A DNA stretch of 64,000 nt from NCBI RefSeq assembly GCF_004799515.1, contig NZ_SSMX01000014.1:124001-188000 (forward strand), read 5' to 3'. Positions 53,250-62,436 of this stretch are shown in pieces; position 1 is the stretch's first letter, and each line of letters opens with the position of its first letter. The position numbers were made by a program, and so were the translations under genes. Source of the DNA: Phenylobacterium sp. (GTDB lineage: Bacteria; Pseudomonadota; Alphaproteobacteria; Caulobacterales; Caulobacteraceae). A model generated the notes under the pieces. It was not told where the DNA came from. It ran no database searches and was given only the letters and a program-made list of their open reading frames with translations.

Positions 53250-54240
53250 GCCGCGCCATCCCCGCGAGGTCTTCGACCTCACCGGCCATGAGGCGACGGA
53301 AGAGGCCTTCGAGGCCGCGCGGGCGCGGGGCCGGCTGCACCACGCCTGGCTGCTGACCGGGCCGGAAGGCGCGGGCAAGGCGACCTTCGCCTACCGCGCG
53401 GCGCGGCGGCTGCTGGGCGCGCCCGCCGACCCGGCCTATGGCGTGCTGGGCGCCAGTCCCGACCATCCGGTCAGCCGCCAGGTCATCGCCCGCTCGCACC
53501 CCGACCTCTTTGTGCTGGAGCGCGTCGGCGAGGACGGCAAGGTCCGCAAGGTGATCCCGGTGGACGAGGCCCGCGCGCTCTCGGAGTTCTTCTCCAAGTC
53601 GCCGGCCTCGGCGCCGCACCGGGTGGCGATTGTCGACGCCATCGACGACCTGAACGTCAACGCCGCCAACGCCATCCTGAAGACCCTGGAAGAGCCGCCG
53701 CCGCACGGGGTGCTGCTGATGGTCAGCCATTCGCCGGGGCGGCTGTTGCCGACCATCCGCTCGCGCTGCCGCCGGCTGGCCTTCGAACCCCTGCCGCTGG
53801 AAGCCGCCGCCGCCTTCGTCCGCGAACGCGAGGACGTCAGCGCCGAGGATGCGCTCAGGCTCGCCAAGATGGCCAATGGCGCGCCGGGCCGCGCCTGGGC
53901 GCTGGCCGGCGCCGGCGCCATCGCCATGGACGATGCGGCGCGCAGCCTCCTGGAAGACCTGCCGCGGCTGGACGAGGCGCTGGCGCTGTCCCTGGCCGAC
54001 AGGTTCCGCGGCGGCGAGGGGATGGCGCAGTTCCAGCTGCTGTTCGACCGCCTGGCCGAGCGGGTGCACGGCTTCGCCGCCGAGCGGGCGCATCAGGGGA
54101 TCGGCGGCCTGGACCGCTGGGCCGGCGCCTGGGAGACCCTGCAGCGCCTGCCGCGCGAGGCCGAGGCGCTGAACCTGGACCGGGCCGACGCGCTGTTCAC
54201 CGCCCTTGGGGAGTTGCGCCAGGCGGCGCGGGCGGCCTAG
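53242..54240 (+). CDS. holB: DNA polymerase III subunit delta-prime
   Basis: The 332-residue clamp-loader subunit has HHAWLLTGPEGAGKATFAYR (P-loop-like), RVAIVDAIDDLNVNAANAIL, KTLEEPPPHGVLLMVSHSPG and the SRC-type sensor TIRSRCRRL. It works with delta and gamma/tau to load the beta clamp. It overlaps tmk and is followed 9 bases later by tatD. Confidence 0.93.
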   Translation: MAEPRHPREVFDLTGHEATEEAFEAARARGRLHHAWLLTGPEGAGKATFAYRAARRLLGAPADPAYGVLGASPDHPVSRQVIARSHPDLFVLERVGEDGKVRKVIPVDEARALSEFFSKSPASAPHRVAIVDAIDDLNVNAANAILKTLEEPPPHGVLLMVSHSPGRLLPTIRSRCRRLAFEPLPLEAAAAFVREREDVSAEDALRLAKMANGAPGRAWALAGAGAIAMDDAARSLLEDLPRLDEALALSLADRFRGGEGMAQFQLLFDRLAERVHGFAAERAHQGIGGLDRWAGAWETLQRLPREAEALNLDRADALFTALGELRQAARAA

Positions 54241-54249
54241 AGCCTGCCC

Positions 54250-55026
54250 ATGCTGATCGACAGCCATGTGAACCTGCACGCGCCGCAGTTCGACGAGGAC
54301 CGCGAGGCCGTGATCGACCGCGCCCGGGCGGGCGGCGTTGGCCTGATGGTCAACATCTGCGACCGGGTCTCCAACTGGGAGAAGGTCCGCGCCCTGGCCG
54401 ATCAGCCGGACATCTGGGCGACGGTGGGCACCCATCCGCACGAGGCCAAGGAGGACCCGGACCTCGCGCCGGAGACGCTGATCGCGCTGGCCGCCGATCC
54501 GCGGGTGGTCGGCATCGGCGAGTGCGGCCTCGACTTCCACTATGACCTGAGCCCGCGCGAGGTTCAGGCCCAGGTGTTCCGCGCCCATGTGGCCGCGGCG
54601 CGGGAGACCGGCCTGCCGCTGGTGGTCCACACCCGCGAGGCCGACGACGTCATGGGCGACATCCTGGAAGCGGAATATGCGAAGGGGCCCTTTCGCCTGC
54701 TGATGCACTGCTACACGTCGGGACCTGAGCTGGCGCGGCGGGCCGCGGCGCTGGGCGCCTGGTTCTCGGTCTCCGGCATCGCCACCTTCAAGGCCGCCGA
54801 GGACGTGCGCGCGGTGATCGCCGACATGCCCGCCGAGCGGATCATCGTCGAGACCGACTGCCCCTATCTCGCGCCCACGCCCTACCGCGGCCGGCGCAAC
54901 GAGCCGGCCTTTCTGCCGCACATCCTGGCCAAGCTGGCCGAGGTGCGCGGCTGGTCGCTGCAGGACGCCGAGGCGCGGACCGAGGACGCCTTCTTCGCCC
55001 TGTTCGACCGGATCCCTCGGCCATGA
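54250..55026 (+). CDS. tatD: TatD-family metal-dependent hydrolase
   Basis: This 258-residue TIM-barrel has DSHVNLH (metal H-x-N/H), GTHPHE, GIGECGLDFHYD, LVVHTREAD, LMHCYTSG and the late IIVETDCPYLAP aspartate. TatD proteins are 3'-5' nucleases acting in repair and RNA quality control. The stop overlaps the next gene as ATGA. Confidence 0.93.
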   Translation: MLIDSHVNLHAPQFDEDREAVIDRARAGGVGLMVNICDRVSNWEKVRALADQPDIWATVGTHPHEAKEDPDLAPETLIALAADPRVVGIGECGLDFHYDLSPREVQAQVFRAHVAAARETGLPLVVHTREADDVMGDILEAEYAKGPFRLLMHCYTSGPELARRAAALGAWFSVSGIATFKAAEDVRAVIADMPAERIIVETDCPYLAPTPYRGRRNEPAFLPHILAKLAEVRGWSLQDAEARTEDAFFALFDRIPRP

Positions 55027-55862
55027 GCGGCGGGATGCTGGACTTCACCATCCTGGGCTGCGGCTCGTCCGGCGGCGTGCCGCGGGCCGACGGCGACTGG
55101 GGCGCCTGCGACCCCGCCGACGCCCGCAATGCGCGCCGGCGCTGTTCCCTGCTGGTCCGGCGCGCGGGGCGGGGACAGGGGCAGGGGCCCGAGGCGGAAA
55201 CCACGCTGATCGTCGACACCTCGCCCGACCTGCGGCTGCAGACCGCCGAGGCCGGCGCAAAGCGGCTGGACGGCATCCTCTTGACCCACGACCACGCCGA
55301 CCAGGTGCACGGGGTCGACGACGTCCGCGCCTTCTTCATCCGCCAGCGGGCCAAGATCCCCTGCCACATGGACGCGGCGACGGACGCCTCGATGATGCGG
55401 CGCTTCGGCTACATCTTCGAAGCCGAGGGCGGCTATCCGGCGATCTGCGAGCGGCGGCCGATCCCGGCGCACGGGACGCCCTGGGCCGTGGACGGCCCGT
55501 CGGGGGCTATCCCCGTGGTGACCTTCGACCAGGACCACGGCGGGGTGCGCTCAGTCGGCTACCGGTTCGGCGGCGTGGCCTATTCCAGCGACGTGGTGGC
55601 CCTGGACGAGCGCGCCTTCGAAGCCCTGGCCGGCCTGGACGTCTGGATCGTCGACGCCCTGCGCCACCGGCCGCACCCGACCCACGCGCATGTGGCCTTG
55701 GCGCTGGAATGGATCGCGCGGCTGAAGCCGAGGCGGGCGATCCTCACCAACCTGCACATCGACCTCGACTATGGGGCGCTCAAGGCCGAGCTGCCGCCGG
55801 GTGTGGAACCGGCCTTCGACGGCCTTTCCTTTTCACATGAACTCAGCGGCAAATTCTCGTGA
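55023..55862 (+). CDS. Metallo-beta-lactamase-fold hydrolase (PhnP-like)
   Basis: A 279-residue protein with the opening ILGCGSSGGVPR, the metal motif THDHADQVHG, a late histidine in DQDHGG and SSDVVAL, then LTNLHIDLDY. It resembles PhnP-type phosphodiesterases rather than RNase Z. In alphaproteobacteria it commonly follows tatD. It is coupled to both neighbours: ATGA with tatD and GTGA with the next gene. Confidence 0.88.
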   Translation: MSGGMLDFTILGCGSSGGVPRADGDWGACDPADARNARRRCSLLVRRAGRGQGQGPEAETTLIVDTSPDLRLQTAEAGAKRLDGILLTHDHADQVHGVDDVRAFFIRQRAKIPCHMDAATDASMMRRFGYIFEAEGGYPAICERRPIPAHGTPWAVDGPSGAIPVVTFDQDHGGVRSVGYRFGGVAYSSDVVALDERAFEALAGLDVWIVDALRHRPHPTHAHVALALEWIARLKPRRAILTNLHIDLDYGALKAELPPGVEPAFDGLSFSHELSGKFS

Positions 55863-56458
55863 TTTCAAAGCCGCTTAAGCTTGGTTTCCTCGCATCCGGA
55901 AACGGCTCTAGCGCCCGCGCCATCGTGGCGGCGGCGCGGGCCGGGACCCTGGACGCCGAACCGCGCCTTCTGGTCAGCAACAACCGCAGCGCCCCCGCCC
56001 TGGCCTTCGCGGCGGAGCAGGGGATCGCGGCGCTCTCGGTCCCGACCCAGGCCGACCCACCGGCCGCCGACGCCAGGCTGGCCGAAGCCATGACGGCGCA
56101 TGGAGTCGAGCTCATCGTGCTCTCCGGCTACCTGCGCGAGCTCGGGCCGCAGATCCAGGCGCGCTATGCCGGCCGTATCCTCAACATCCATCCGGGCCCG
56201 CTGCCGCAATTCGGCGGCCATGGGATGTACGGCCGCCGTGTGCATGAGGCGGTGATCGCCGCCGGCGTAGCCGAGAGCGGCATCGTCATCCATCTGGTGG
56301 ACGGCGAATACGACCGAGGCCCGGCGATCGCGCGGCGCACCGTGCCCGTCGAACCCGGCGATACGGCCGAGACCCTTGAAGCCCGGGTCACCGGGCTGGA
56401 GCCGGGATTCTTCGTGGAGACCCTCAGTCGGATCGCGGCCGGCGAGATCGTCCTCTGA
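55859..56458 (+). CDS. purN: Formyltransferase of the PurN family (GAR transformylase-like)
   Basis: The 199-residue protein starts GFLASGNGSSARAIVAA and has SNNRSAPAL, LSGYLRELGPQI, and the catalytic NIHPGPLPQFGG with the HPG histidine. It ends with HLVDGEYDRGPAIARR carrying the catalytic aspartate. PurN transfers formyl from 10-formyl-THF to GAR in purine synthesis. The motifs are slightly off the classical GNGSNLQ and HPSLLP-x-F forms, so a second, divergent formyltransferase is possible. GTG 55859 overlaps the upstream stop. Confidence 0.75.
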   Translation: MISKPLKLGFLASGNGSSARAIVAAARAGTLDAEPRLLVSNNRSAPALAFAAEQGIAALSVPTQADPPAADARLAEAMTAHGVELIVLSGYLRELGPQIQARYAGRILNIHPGPLPQFGGHGMYGRRVHEAVIAAGVAESGIVIHLVDGEYDRGPAIARRTVPVEPGDTAETLEARVTGLEPGFFVETLSRIAAGEIVL

Positions 56459-56523
56459 AGCGCGGCTTGTGCGGCGCGCACATCCGTAACAGCTTAACGG
56501 CCAACATTTCGGGAGGACAGAAC

Positions 56524-57249
56524 ATGAACCCCATCAAAGCGACAGCGGCGGCCTTGGGCCTGGCGCTGGCGATGACCGCGGCGACCGCGGTGGCGCAGAC
56601 GCCGGCCGGGCCGCCGCCGGACGCGGTCAGCGACCCGTCGCTGAAGGGCCCCGACGTCGTGAAGTTCATGGGCCTCAAGCCCGGCGACAAGGTCGCCGAC
56701 ATCGTGCCGGGCAAGTTCGCGCGCCTGTTCAGCGTGACCGTCGGGCCGAAGGGCAAGGTCTACGCCGTTGAGGTCGCCGAGGTGGTCAAGGTCCATCCGG
56801 CCGCCTTGACCGGCATGCAGGCCCTGGCGGCCGCGGTCCCGGACAAGAACCTCGAGGTCACGTCGCCGCCGGTGAACGCCCTGGCGCTGCCCAAGGGCCT
56901 GGACGCGGTGTTCATCCGCCAGAACTACCACGATCTCTACGACCCGTTCATGGGGCCGGCCGATGTGCCGGGGTTCAACAAGGCGGTCTATGACGCCCTG
57001 AAGCCCGGCGGCGAATTCGTCATCCTGGACCACGCGGCGGCCAAGGGTTCGGGCGTCGACGCCACCAACACGTTGCACCGGATCGATCCGGACCGCGTGA
57101 TCGCCGATGTCGTCAAGGCCGGCTTCAAGCTGGAGGCGCAGAGCGACATCTTCGCCAATCCGGCCGACGACCGCTCCAAGAACGTCTTCGCGCCGGGCCT
57201 GCGGGGCCAGACCGACCAGTTCCTGTTCAAGTTCCGCAAGCCGAAGTGA
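56524..57249 (+). CDS. Exported methyltransferase-like protein (COG4798 type)
   Basis: The 241-residue protein has a signal peptide (about 1-24, ending AVAQ). Its class I methyltransferase-like fold shows FMGLKPGDKVADIVPGKFAR, KGKVYAVEVAE, FIRQNYHDLYDP, and YDALKPGGEFVILDHAAAKG with a late HRIDPDRV. The SAM loop lacks the GxGxG pattern, reading DIVPGKF. A periplasmic methyltransferase would have no obvious SAM supply, so function is unclear. ATG 56524 has GGGAGGA upstream. Confidence 0.78.
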   Translation: MNPIKATAAALGLALAMTAATAVAQTPAGPPPDAVSDPSLKGPDVVKFMGLKPGDKVADIVPGKFARLFSVTVGPKGKVYAVEVAEVVKVHPAALTGMQALAAAVPDKNLEVTSPPVNALALPKGLDAVFIRQNYHDLYDPFMGPADVPGFNKAVYDALKPGGEFVILDHAAAKGSGVDATNTLHRIDPDRVIADVVKAGFKLEAQSDIFANPADDRSKNVFAPGLRGQTDQFLFKFRKPK

Positions 57250-57263
57250 GGATCGGGGCCCAA

Positions 57264-57282
57264 GGGCGGCCCGGAACCGCCC
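57264..57282 (+). terminator. Possible terminator hairpin
   Basis: GGGCGG and CCGCCC form a 6-bp stem around a 7-base loop, 15 bases after the methyltransferase-like gene. There is no T-run, so it is weak evidence. Confidence 0.3.
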
Positions 57283-57370
57283 GATGGCCTGTCTCATAAT
57301 TTCCGATAATCTTCCTTAGGCGCAAAATACCGGGGCCGAGGCAGGCATGTCCCTTTCGCCGACCCCGGCC

Positions 57371-58141
57371 CTACTGACGTTCGGCGGCCTTGAGGATGGT
57401 CGGCGCGAGGTCGCGCAGCGACGGCGGCAACCGCATCGTGAGCATCGTCAGGCTGTTGTCGCCGTCCTTTTCCATCTTCGCGAAACCGACGATCGGCTGG
57501 CCGCTCTTCAGGAGCCGGCTGTGCGTGCCGAGGCCATCCTTCCGCGCCGGCGTCTCGAACTCGACCAGCAATGGCCTGAGGCGGACCATCCGGTCGCTCG
57601 GGTACGGCCCCTTGGGAAACTCGCGCGCCGCATCGAAGGTCTTGTCGACATCGAGCTGGTTGGCGATCACCTGCCGCACATAGGTGGCTTGGGTGGGAAA
57701 GATCCGCGCGGCGATGGCGGCGACCTCGAAGCGGCCCGAGGTGCCGCCGTCCGAGACGCTGAGCTGGATCGCGGCGCCGGACAAGCCGGGCGCGCCGGAT
57801 TTCAGGAGGTCCGAGCCGTCATGCGGCTCCGGCGTGACGTACAGGCTGCTTCCGTTCGAACCGTAGAGGCCGAAGCAGTTCCAGCCCCGGGGCGCCAGCA
57901 CGCCCAGAGCCACGTCCTCGCCCGCGGCGTAGAAGGCCAGCCGCCCGGCGACCGCCGCCGGAGCCCTGGGCGCGACCTTCGGCGCCGCCGGAGCCGCCTG
58001 CGGCCCGAGCTGGCCGTCCGAGCGGCAGCCTACAAACGGAACCGGGCTCGTCGCTTTTGTCTCCGGCGCCGCCCTGGAAGCACCCGCGACGCCCAGCACG
58101 GCGGCGGCGAAAGCCCCGGGTATGATCCATGACGTCCGCAT
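57371..58141 (-). CDS. Exported protein of unknown function
   Basis: The 256-residue protein has a signal peptide (about 1-24), a Pro/Ala-rich segment (PQAAPAAPKVAPRAPAAVAG), then FYAAGEDVALGVLAPRGWNC and FGLYGSNGSSLYVTP, a folded extracellular-looking domain. Near the end is GFAKMEKDGDNSLTMLTMRL. Two cysteines could form a disulfide. Family not recognised. It diverges from the amidohydrolase gene across 90 bases. Confidence 0.6.
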   Translation of the reverse strand: MRTSWIIPGAFAAAVLGVAGASRAAPETKATSPVPFVGCRSDGQLGPQAAPAAPKVAPRAPAAVAGRLAFYAAGEDVALGVLAPRGWNCFGLYGSNGSSLYVTPEPHDGSDLLKSGAPGLSGAAIQLSVSDGGTSGRFEVAAIAARIFPTQATYVRQVIANQLDVDKTFDAAREFPKGPYPSDRMVRLRPLLVEFETPARKDGLGTHSRLLKSGQPIVGFAKMEKDGDNSLTMLTMRLPPSLRDLAPTILKAAERQ

Positions 58142-58231
58142 ATTCGCCTCACCACGCTGCGGGCTCCCGCGCCGCTACGATCTGGGATAGGCCTCATAGC
58201 GCACGAACCGCACAAAGGTGTTTCGAGACCC

Positions 58232-60244
58232 ATGCGCCGCACCGTCCTCGCCGCCGCCATCCTCTCGCTCGCCGCCGTGGCGGGCGCGTCCCGGGCGGCG
58301 CAGGAGCACGGCCGCTACGCCACCTATTCGCTGCTGCATGAGATCGGTTCGGAGACCTACGACCTGACCGCCACGCCGGCCGGCGCCGAGATGACGGTCC
58401 GCGCCACGCTGTCCGACCGCGGCGCGACGCGGGCCAGCGCCTGGACGTTGCGGACCGGCCCGGGCTTCGCGCCGGTCGTCCTGGAGCAGAAACGCGACGG
58501 CGCGCCGGCTGACGAGGTTTGGCGCACCGAGGTCAATGGGCGCGCGGCCACCGTCGAAGAACCGAGCGGCCGCCGCGCCTTCGCCCCGCCCCCGACGGCC
58601 TACGTCGGCTTTCCGCTCATGCCGGCGGCGCTGCAGATGACCATGATGCGCTATTGGCTGGCGCACGGTCGGCCCGCGGACCTGCCGATCCTGCGCGCCA
58701 GCGACCTGGCGCCGCCGCTGGAGATCCGCCAGGCCGGCGTGGACAAGGTGAAGCTGCCGTCCGGCGCTGCGCGGCTGACCCGCTACACGGTGGCCAACCT
58801 GCTGTTTGGGCGCGAGGTCCTGTGGATGGACGCCCAGGGCCGCCTCGCCGCGGTCATGACCTTCGCCGGCGGCCTGCCGCAGGAGCAGGTGCTGGAGGCC
58901 TATCGTCCGGCCTTCGACGCGCTGGTGGCCAGCGGCGTGCGCCAGGAGATGGCCGACCTCGATGAGCTGGACCGCCAGGTCCGCCCCGAGGCGACCGGGA
59001 CCTTCGCCATCGTGGGCGCGCGGCTGATCGACGGGACCGGCGCGGCGCCGATCGCCGATTCGGTGGTGCTGGTGCGGGACGGCCGGATCGCGGCGGTTGG
59101 CGCGCGAGGCGCCGTCGCCCTGCCCGCCGGCGTCAAAGTCGTTAACGCCGCGGGCCTGTCGGTGCTGCCGGGCCTCTGGGAGATGCACTCGCACTACTCC
59201 GGCGTGGAGTTCGGCCCGGCGCTGATGGCGGCGGGCGTGACGACGGCGCGCGACTGCGGCGGCGAGTTCGGCTTCCTGACCGCCGTGCGGCGCAAGATCG
59301 ACCGGGAGCATGCGCTGGGCCCGCGCCTGCTGCTGGCCGGCTTGATCGACTCCGGCGGTCCCCTCGGCTTCGGCGCCGTCGACGCCGAGACCCCGGCGGA
59401 AGGCGTCGCCGCCGTGGACCGCTACGCCGACGCCGGCTTCCTGCAGATCAAGGTCTACACCCAGATCCAGCCGGACGTGCTGAAGGCCATCGCCGCCGAG
59501 GCGCACCGGCGCGGCCTGACGGTCACCGGCCATGTGCCGGCCGCGGTCGACGCCTTCGGCGGCATCGCCGACGGCATGGACCAGATAAACCACCTGCAGT
59601 TCGTCACCCGCGCCATGCTTCCGGAAGGCTCCAACGGCCCGGTCGATCTCTCAAGCGATCGCGCCAAGAAACTGATCGCCTTGATGAAAGAGCGCCAGAT
59701 CGTGATCGATCCCACCGAGGGCTGGGGCGAGATGGGCGGCCATCCGAAGGCGGTCAGCGCGCGGACCTTGGAGCCCGGCCTGGACGCCGCGCCCTTCACC
59801 CTGGCCTCAAAGTTCGAGGCGATGGGCGGCCCCGGCGACGCGGCGGGCCTACGCGCGCGGATCGCCGCCAACGGCCGGGTGATCAAGGCGCTCTATGACG
59901 CCGGCGTGCCCATCGTGGCCGGCAGCGACACCGGCCTGATCGGCTATGGAATCGACCGCGAGCTGGAGCTCTACGTCGCCGCCGGCCTGCCGCCGATGGC
60001 CGCGATCCAGACGGCGACCCTCGGGGCAGCGCGGGCCATGCGGCTCGACAAGGACTCCGGCTCGGTGGAGGCCGGCAAGCGCGCCGACCTGGTGCTGGTG
60101 GAGGGCGACCCGCTGGCCAACATCAGCGACCTGCGCCGGGTGGTGAAGGTGGTGCGGGCCGGCGAACTCTACGACAGCGCCGCCCTGGGCCGCAGCGTGG
60201 GCTTCCACCGCACCCACGGCCCGGTCCCGCCGCACGGGGCGTGA
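58232..60244 (+). CDS. Exported amidohydrolase (imidazolonepropionase-like)
   Basis: The 670-residue protein has a signal peptide, then an N-terminal beta-rich domain (about 25-260) not usual in cytosolic amidohydrolases. The metal-dependent TIM-barrel from about 265 shows MHSHYS (metal H-x-H), LQIKVYTQ (bridging lysine region), VTGHVPA, QINHLQF and the aspartate in VAGSDTGL. It ends with the typical GKRADLVLVEGDPL. Possibly a prolidase- or dipeptidase-type periplasmic enzyme; substrate unknown. Confidence 0.85.
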   Translation: MRRTVLAAAILSLAAVAGASRAAQEHGRYATYSLLHEIGSETYDLTATPAGAEMTVRATLSDRGATRASAWTLRTGPGFAPVVLEQKRDGAPADEVWRTEVNGRAATVEEPSGRRAFAPPPTAYVGFPLMPAALQMTMMRYWLAHGRPADLPILRASDLAPPLEIRQAGVDKVKLPSGAARLTRYTVANLLFGREVLWMDAQGRLAAVMTFAGGLPQEQVLEAYRPAFDALVASGVRQEMADLDELDRQVRPEATGTFAIVGARLIDGTGAAPIADSVVLVRDGRIAAVGARGAVALPAGVKVVNAAGLSVLPGLWEMHSHYSGVEFGPALMAAGVTTARDCGGEFGFLTAVRRKIDREHALGPRLLLAGLIDSGGPLGFGAVDAETPAEGVAAVDRYADAGFLQIKVYTQIQPDVLKAIAAEAHRRGLTVTGHVPAAVDAFGGIADGMDQINHLQFVTRAMLPEGSNGPVDLSSDRAKKLIALMKERQIVIDPTEGWGEMGGHPKAVSARTLEPGLDAAPFTLASKFEAMGGPGDAAGLRARIAANGRVIKALYDAGVPIVAGSDTGLIGYGIDRELELYVAAGLPPMAAIQTATLGAARAMRLDKDSGSVEAGKRADLVLVEGDPLANISDLRRVVKVVRAGELYDSAALGRSVGFHRTHGPVPPHGA

Positions 60245-60342
60245 GGTCGCGGCTCCTTTTCACAGGCGCGGGCTGTTCGGCGCTTGCGCGGCGCGAGGGA
60301 CAACCTACCTTGAGCGTGAGGGCGAGACTGAAGAGGATCACC

Positions 60343-60840
60343 ATGCGGATCGTCACCATCGCCGCGGCGGGTCTGTTGGCCACGGCCGCCATCGCCACCC
60401 AGGCCGCCGCCACGCCCGCGGACATCTCCGTCGTCGTCGGCGCGAAGCTGCAGGCCAAGGCGCAGGAAACCCTGGGCGTGCGCGAGGTCGACGACCTCGC
60501 CCAGCAGCTTCGCAAGAACGTCGCCGAACGGCTCGCCAAGTCCAATGCCTATGACGGGGCGCGGATCGAGCTGGTGCTGGTGGACGCCAAGCCGAACCAC
60601 CCGACCTTCAAGCAGCTTTCCGACAACACCGGGCTGTCCCTGCGCAGCTTCGGGGTCGGCGGCGCCACCATCGAGGGCCGCGCGGTCTCGCCCGACGGCC
60701 AGGTGACCCCGCTGCGCTACAGCTACACCGAGCCGGACATCCGCTTCGCGCGCGGCAACAGCACCTGGGGCGACGCGGAACAGACCTTCCAGATGTTCGC
60801 CGACCAACTCGGTCACGGCAAGGCGCCGAACGACCGCTAA
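60343..60840 (+). CDS. Exported protein of unknown function
   Basis: The 165-residue protein starts at ATG 60343 behind AGAGGA, with a signal peptide ending AAATP. The mature domain has KLQAKAQETLGVREVDDLAQ, RIELVLVDAKPNHPTFKQL and TPLRYSYTEPDIRFARGNST. The D-x-x-P-N-x-PT-x-x-Q segment looks like part of a conserved exported family in Caulobacterales, not named. It is on the same strand as its neighbours. Confidence 0.6.
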   Translation: MRIVTIAAAGLLATAAIATQAAATPADISVVVGAKLQAKAQETLGVREVDDLAQQLRKNVAERLAKSNAYDGARIELVLVDAKPNHPTFKQLSDNTGLSLRSFGVGGATIEGRAVSPDGQVTPLRYSYTEPDIRFARGNSTWGDAEQTFQMFADQLGHGKAPNDR

Positions 60841-60876
60841 GGCGCGGCGACAAAGTCGTTTTTTCATCGGGGCGCC

Positions 60877-61542
60877 ATGCGGCTGAAGTTCGAGACGGCC
60901 GGTTTGCGGAGCGCCCTGCTCGGGGTCGTGGCCTTGGGCGGCTTTGTGGCCGCGCCCTGGGCGCAGGCGGCTGTCGATCCGCAGGACGGAAAGGCCGCTT
61001 CCGGCGCCGCCGTCATCGCCGATCGCCCGGCGACCGTCGATGAACTCGAGGTGGTGGCTCACCCGCCCTGCCTGCCTCCGAAGGTGGTGGAAAAGGGCGG
61101 CGGCTACCCCAAGGTGGTCAGCACCTATCCGCGTCAGGACCAGGCGGTGCGCCAGGGCCTCTTGATCATGCGGGTGACCTTCGACCGGCCGATGAGCTGT
61201 TCGGGCTCCTTCACCGCGGAAGGCCAGAACCCCTGCCCCAGCGAGGCGCAGAACTTCCTGATGAGCCTCGACCGCAGGACGATCCGCGTGGCCTGTTTCG
61301 TGGAGCCCGGGAAACATTTCACTTTCTGGCTCAACCCCGTGACCGGCCAGACCTCACCGCCCCTGCCGCTGTTCATGAGCCTCCAGGGGCGGGCTGTGGC
61401 GGCGTATCGGATGACCTTCACGACGTCGAGGGAACCGCCCATCCAGACCATTCCGGAGGCGCTGTCGGCCGATCCGGAGACGGTGCTGGCGGACGTCTAC
61501 CGCCCCGAGCCGAAGGCCGAGGCGGACGACCCGCGGCCCTGA
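60877..61542 (+). CDS. Exported protein with Ig-like (Big_5-type) domain
   Basis: The 221-residue protein has a signal peptide ending AQAA. The Ig-like strand pattern around STYPRQDQAVRQGLLIMRVT and FDRPMSCSG is typical of SbsA/Big_5-like domains (Y-P-x-D/Q... G... I-x-V-x-F-D-x-P-M). Four cysteines suggest disulfides. Function unknown. Confidence 0.6.
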   Translation: MRLKFETAGLRSALLGVVALGGFVAAPWAQAAVDPQDGKAASGAAVIADRPATVDELEVVAHPPCLPPKVVEKGGGYPKVVSTYPRQDQAVRQGLLIMRVTFDRPMSCSGSFTAEGQNPCPSEAQNFLMSLDRRTIRVACFVEPGKHFTFWLNPVTGQTSPPLPLFMSLQGRAVAAYRMTFTTSREPPIQTIPEALSADPETVLADVYRPEPKAEADDPRP

Positions 61543-61599
61543 GCTCGAGCGCGCGGCGCGGCCTTGCCAGCCTCCGCGGCGCAGGGTCTCATCGGCGCC

Positions 61600-62436
61600 A
61601 TGACCCGCCCAGCCCCGCCCGAGACGCTCGCGCCCATCGACCGGCTGCTGGCGATCATGGCACGGCTGCGCGACCCCGCGGACGGCTGCCCCTGGGATCT
61701 GGAGCAGAGCTTCGCCACCATCGCGCCCTATACGGTGGAGGAAGCCTATGAGGTCGCCGATGCGATCGAGCGGAACGACCTTGCCGACCTGAAGGACGAG
61801 CTGGGCGACCTGCTGCTGCAGGTGGTGTTCCACGCCCGGATGGCCGAGGAACAGGGCGCCTTCGCCTTCGACGACGTGGCCCGCGCGATCAACGACAAGA
61901 TGGTCCGCCGCCATCCGCACGTCTTCGCCGAGGAGACCTATGGCTCGCTGGCCGAGCAGAAGCAGGGCTGGGAGACGCTGAAGGCGGCCGAGCGGGCCCG
62001 GAAGGACGGGGCGAAGGGTCGCGTTGCCTCCCTGCTGGACGACGTGCCAGTGGGCCTGCCGGCGCTCACCCGGGCGGTGAAGCTCTCCCGGCGCGCGGCC
62101 GGCGTCGGCTTCGTCTGGCCGACCGTCCAGGACGTCATGGCCAAGCTGCACGAGGAGGTCGGCGAGCTGGAGGCCGAGATCGCCGCCGGCGACCTGGAGA
62201 AGGCCCGCCAGGAGCTGGGCGACGTGCTGTTCGTGGTGGCCAACCTGGCGCGCACCCTGGAGGTCGACCCGGAGGACTCCCTGCGCTTCACCAACGCCAA
62301 GTTCCAGCGCCGCTTCCAGTACATCGAGGCGCGCCTGGCGGAGCGCGGCAAGACGCCGGACCAGTCGGACCTGGCCGAGATGGACGCGCTCTGGGACGAG
62401 GCGAAGGCGGCGGAGAAGGCGGCCGCCGACGGCTAG
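61600..62436 (+). CDS. mazG: Nucleoside triphosphate pyrophosphohydrolase MazG
   Basis: The 278-residue protein has two MazG repeats: [31 protein letters not shown] and [16 protein letters not shown] in the first; [17 protein letters not shown] and [17 protein letters not shown] in the second. E-x-x-E-x12-D metal sites are visible in both. It hydrolyses NTPs/dNTPs to NMPs, clearing damaged nucleotides. ATG 61600 opens the conserved part. It converges on hflX with a 4-base overlap of ends. Confidence 0.93.
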   Translation: MTRPAPPETLAPIDRLLAIMARLRDPADGCPWDLEQSFATIAPYTVEEAYEVADAIERNDLADLKDELGDLLLQVVFHARMAEEQGAFAFDDVARAINDKMVRRHPHVFAEETYGSLAEQKQGWETLKAAERARKDGAKGRVASLLDDVPVGLPALTRAVKLSRRAAGVGFVWPTVQDVMAKLHEEVGELEAEIAAGDLEKARQELGDVLFVVANLARTLEVDPEDSLRFTNAKFQRRFQYIEARLAERGKTPDQSDLAEMDALWDEAKAAEKAAADG

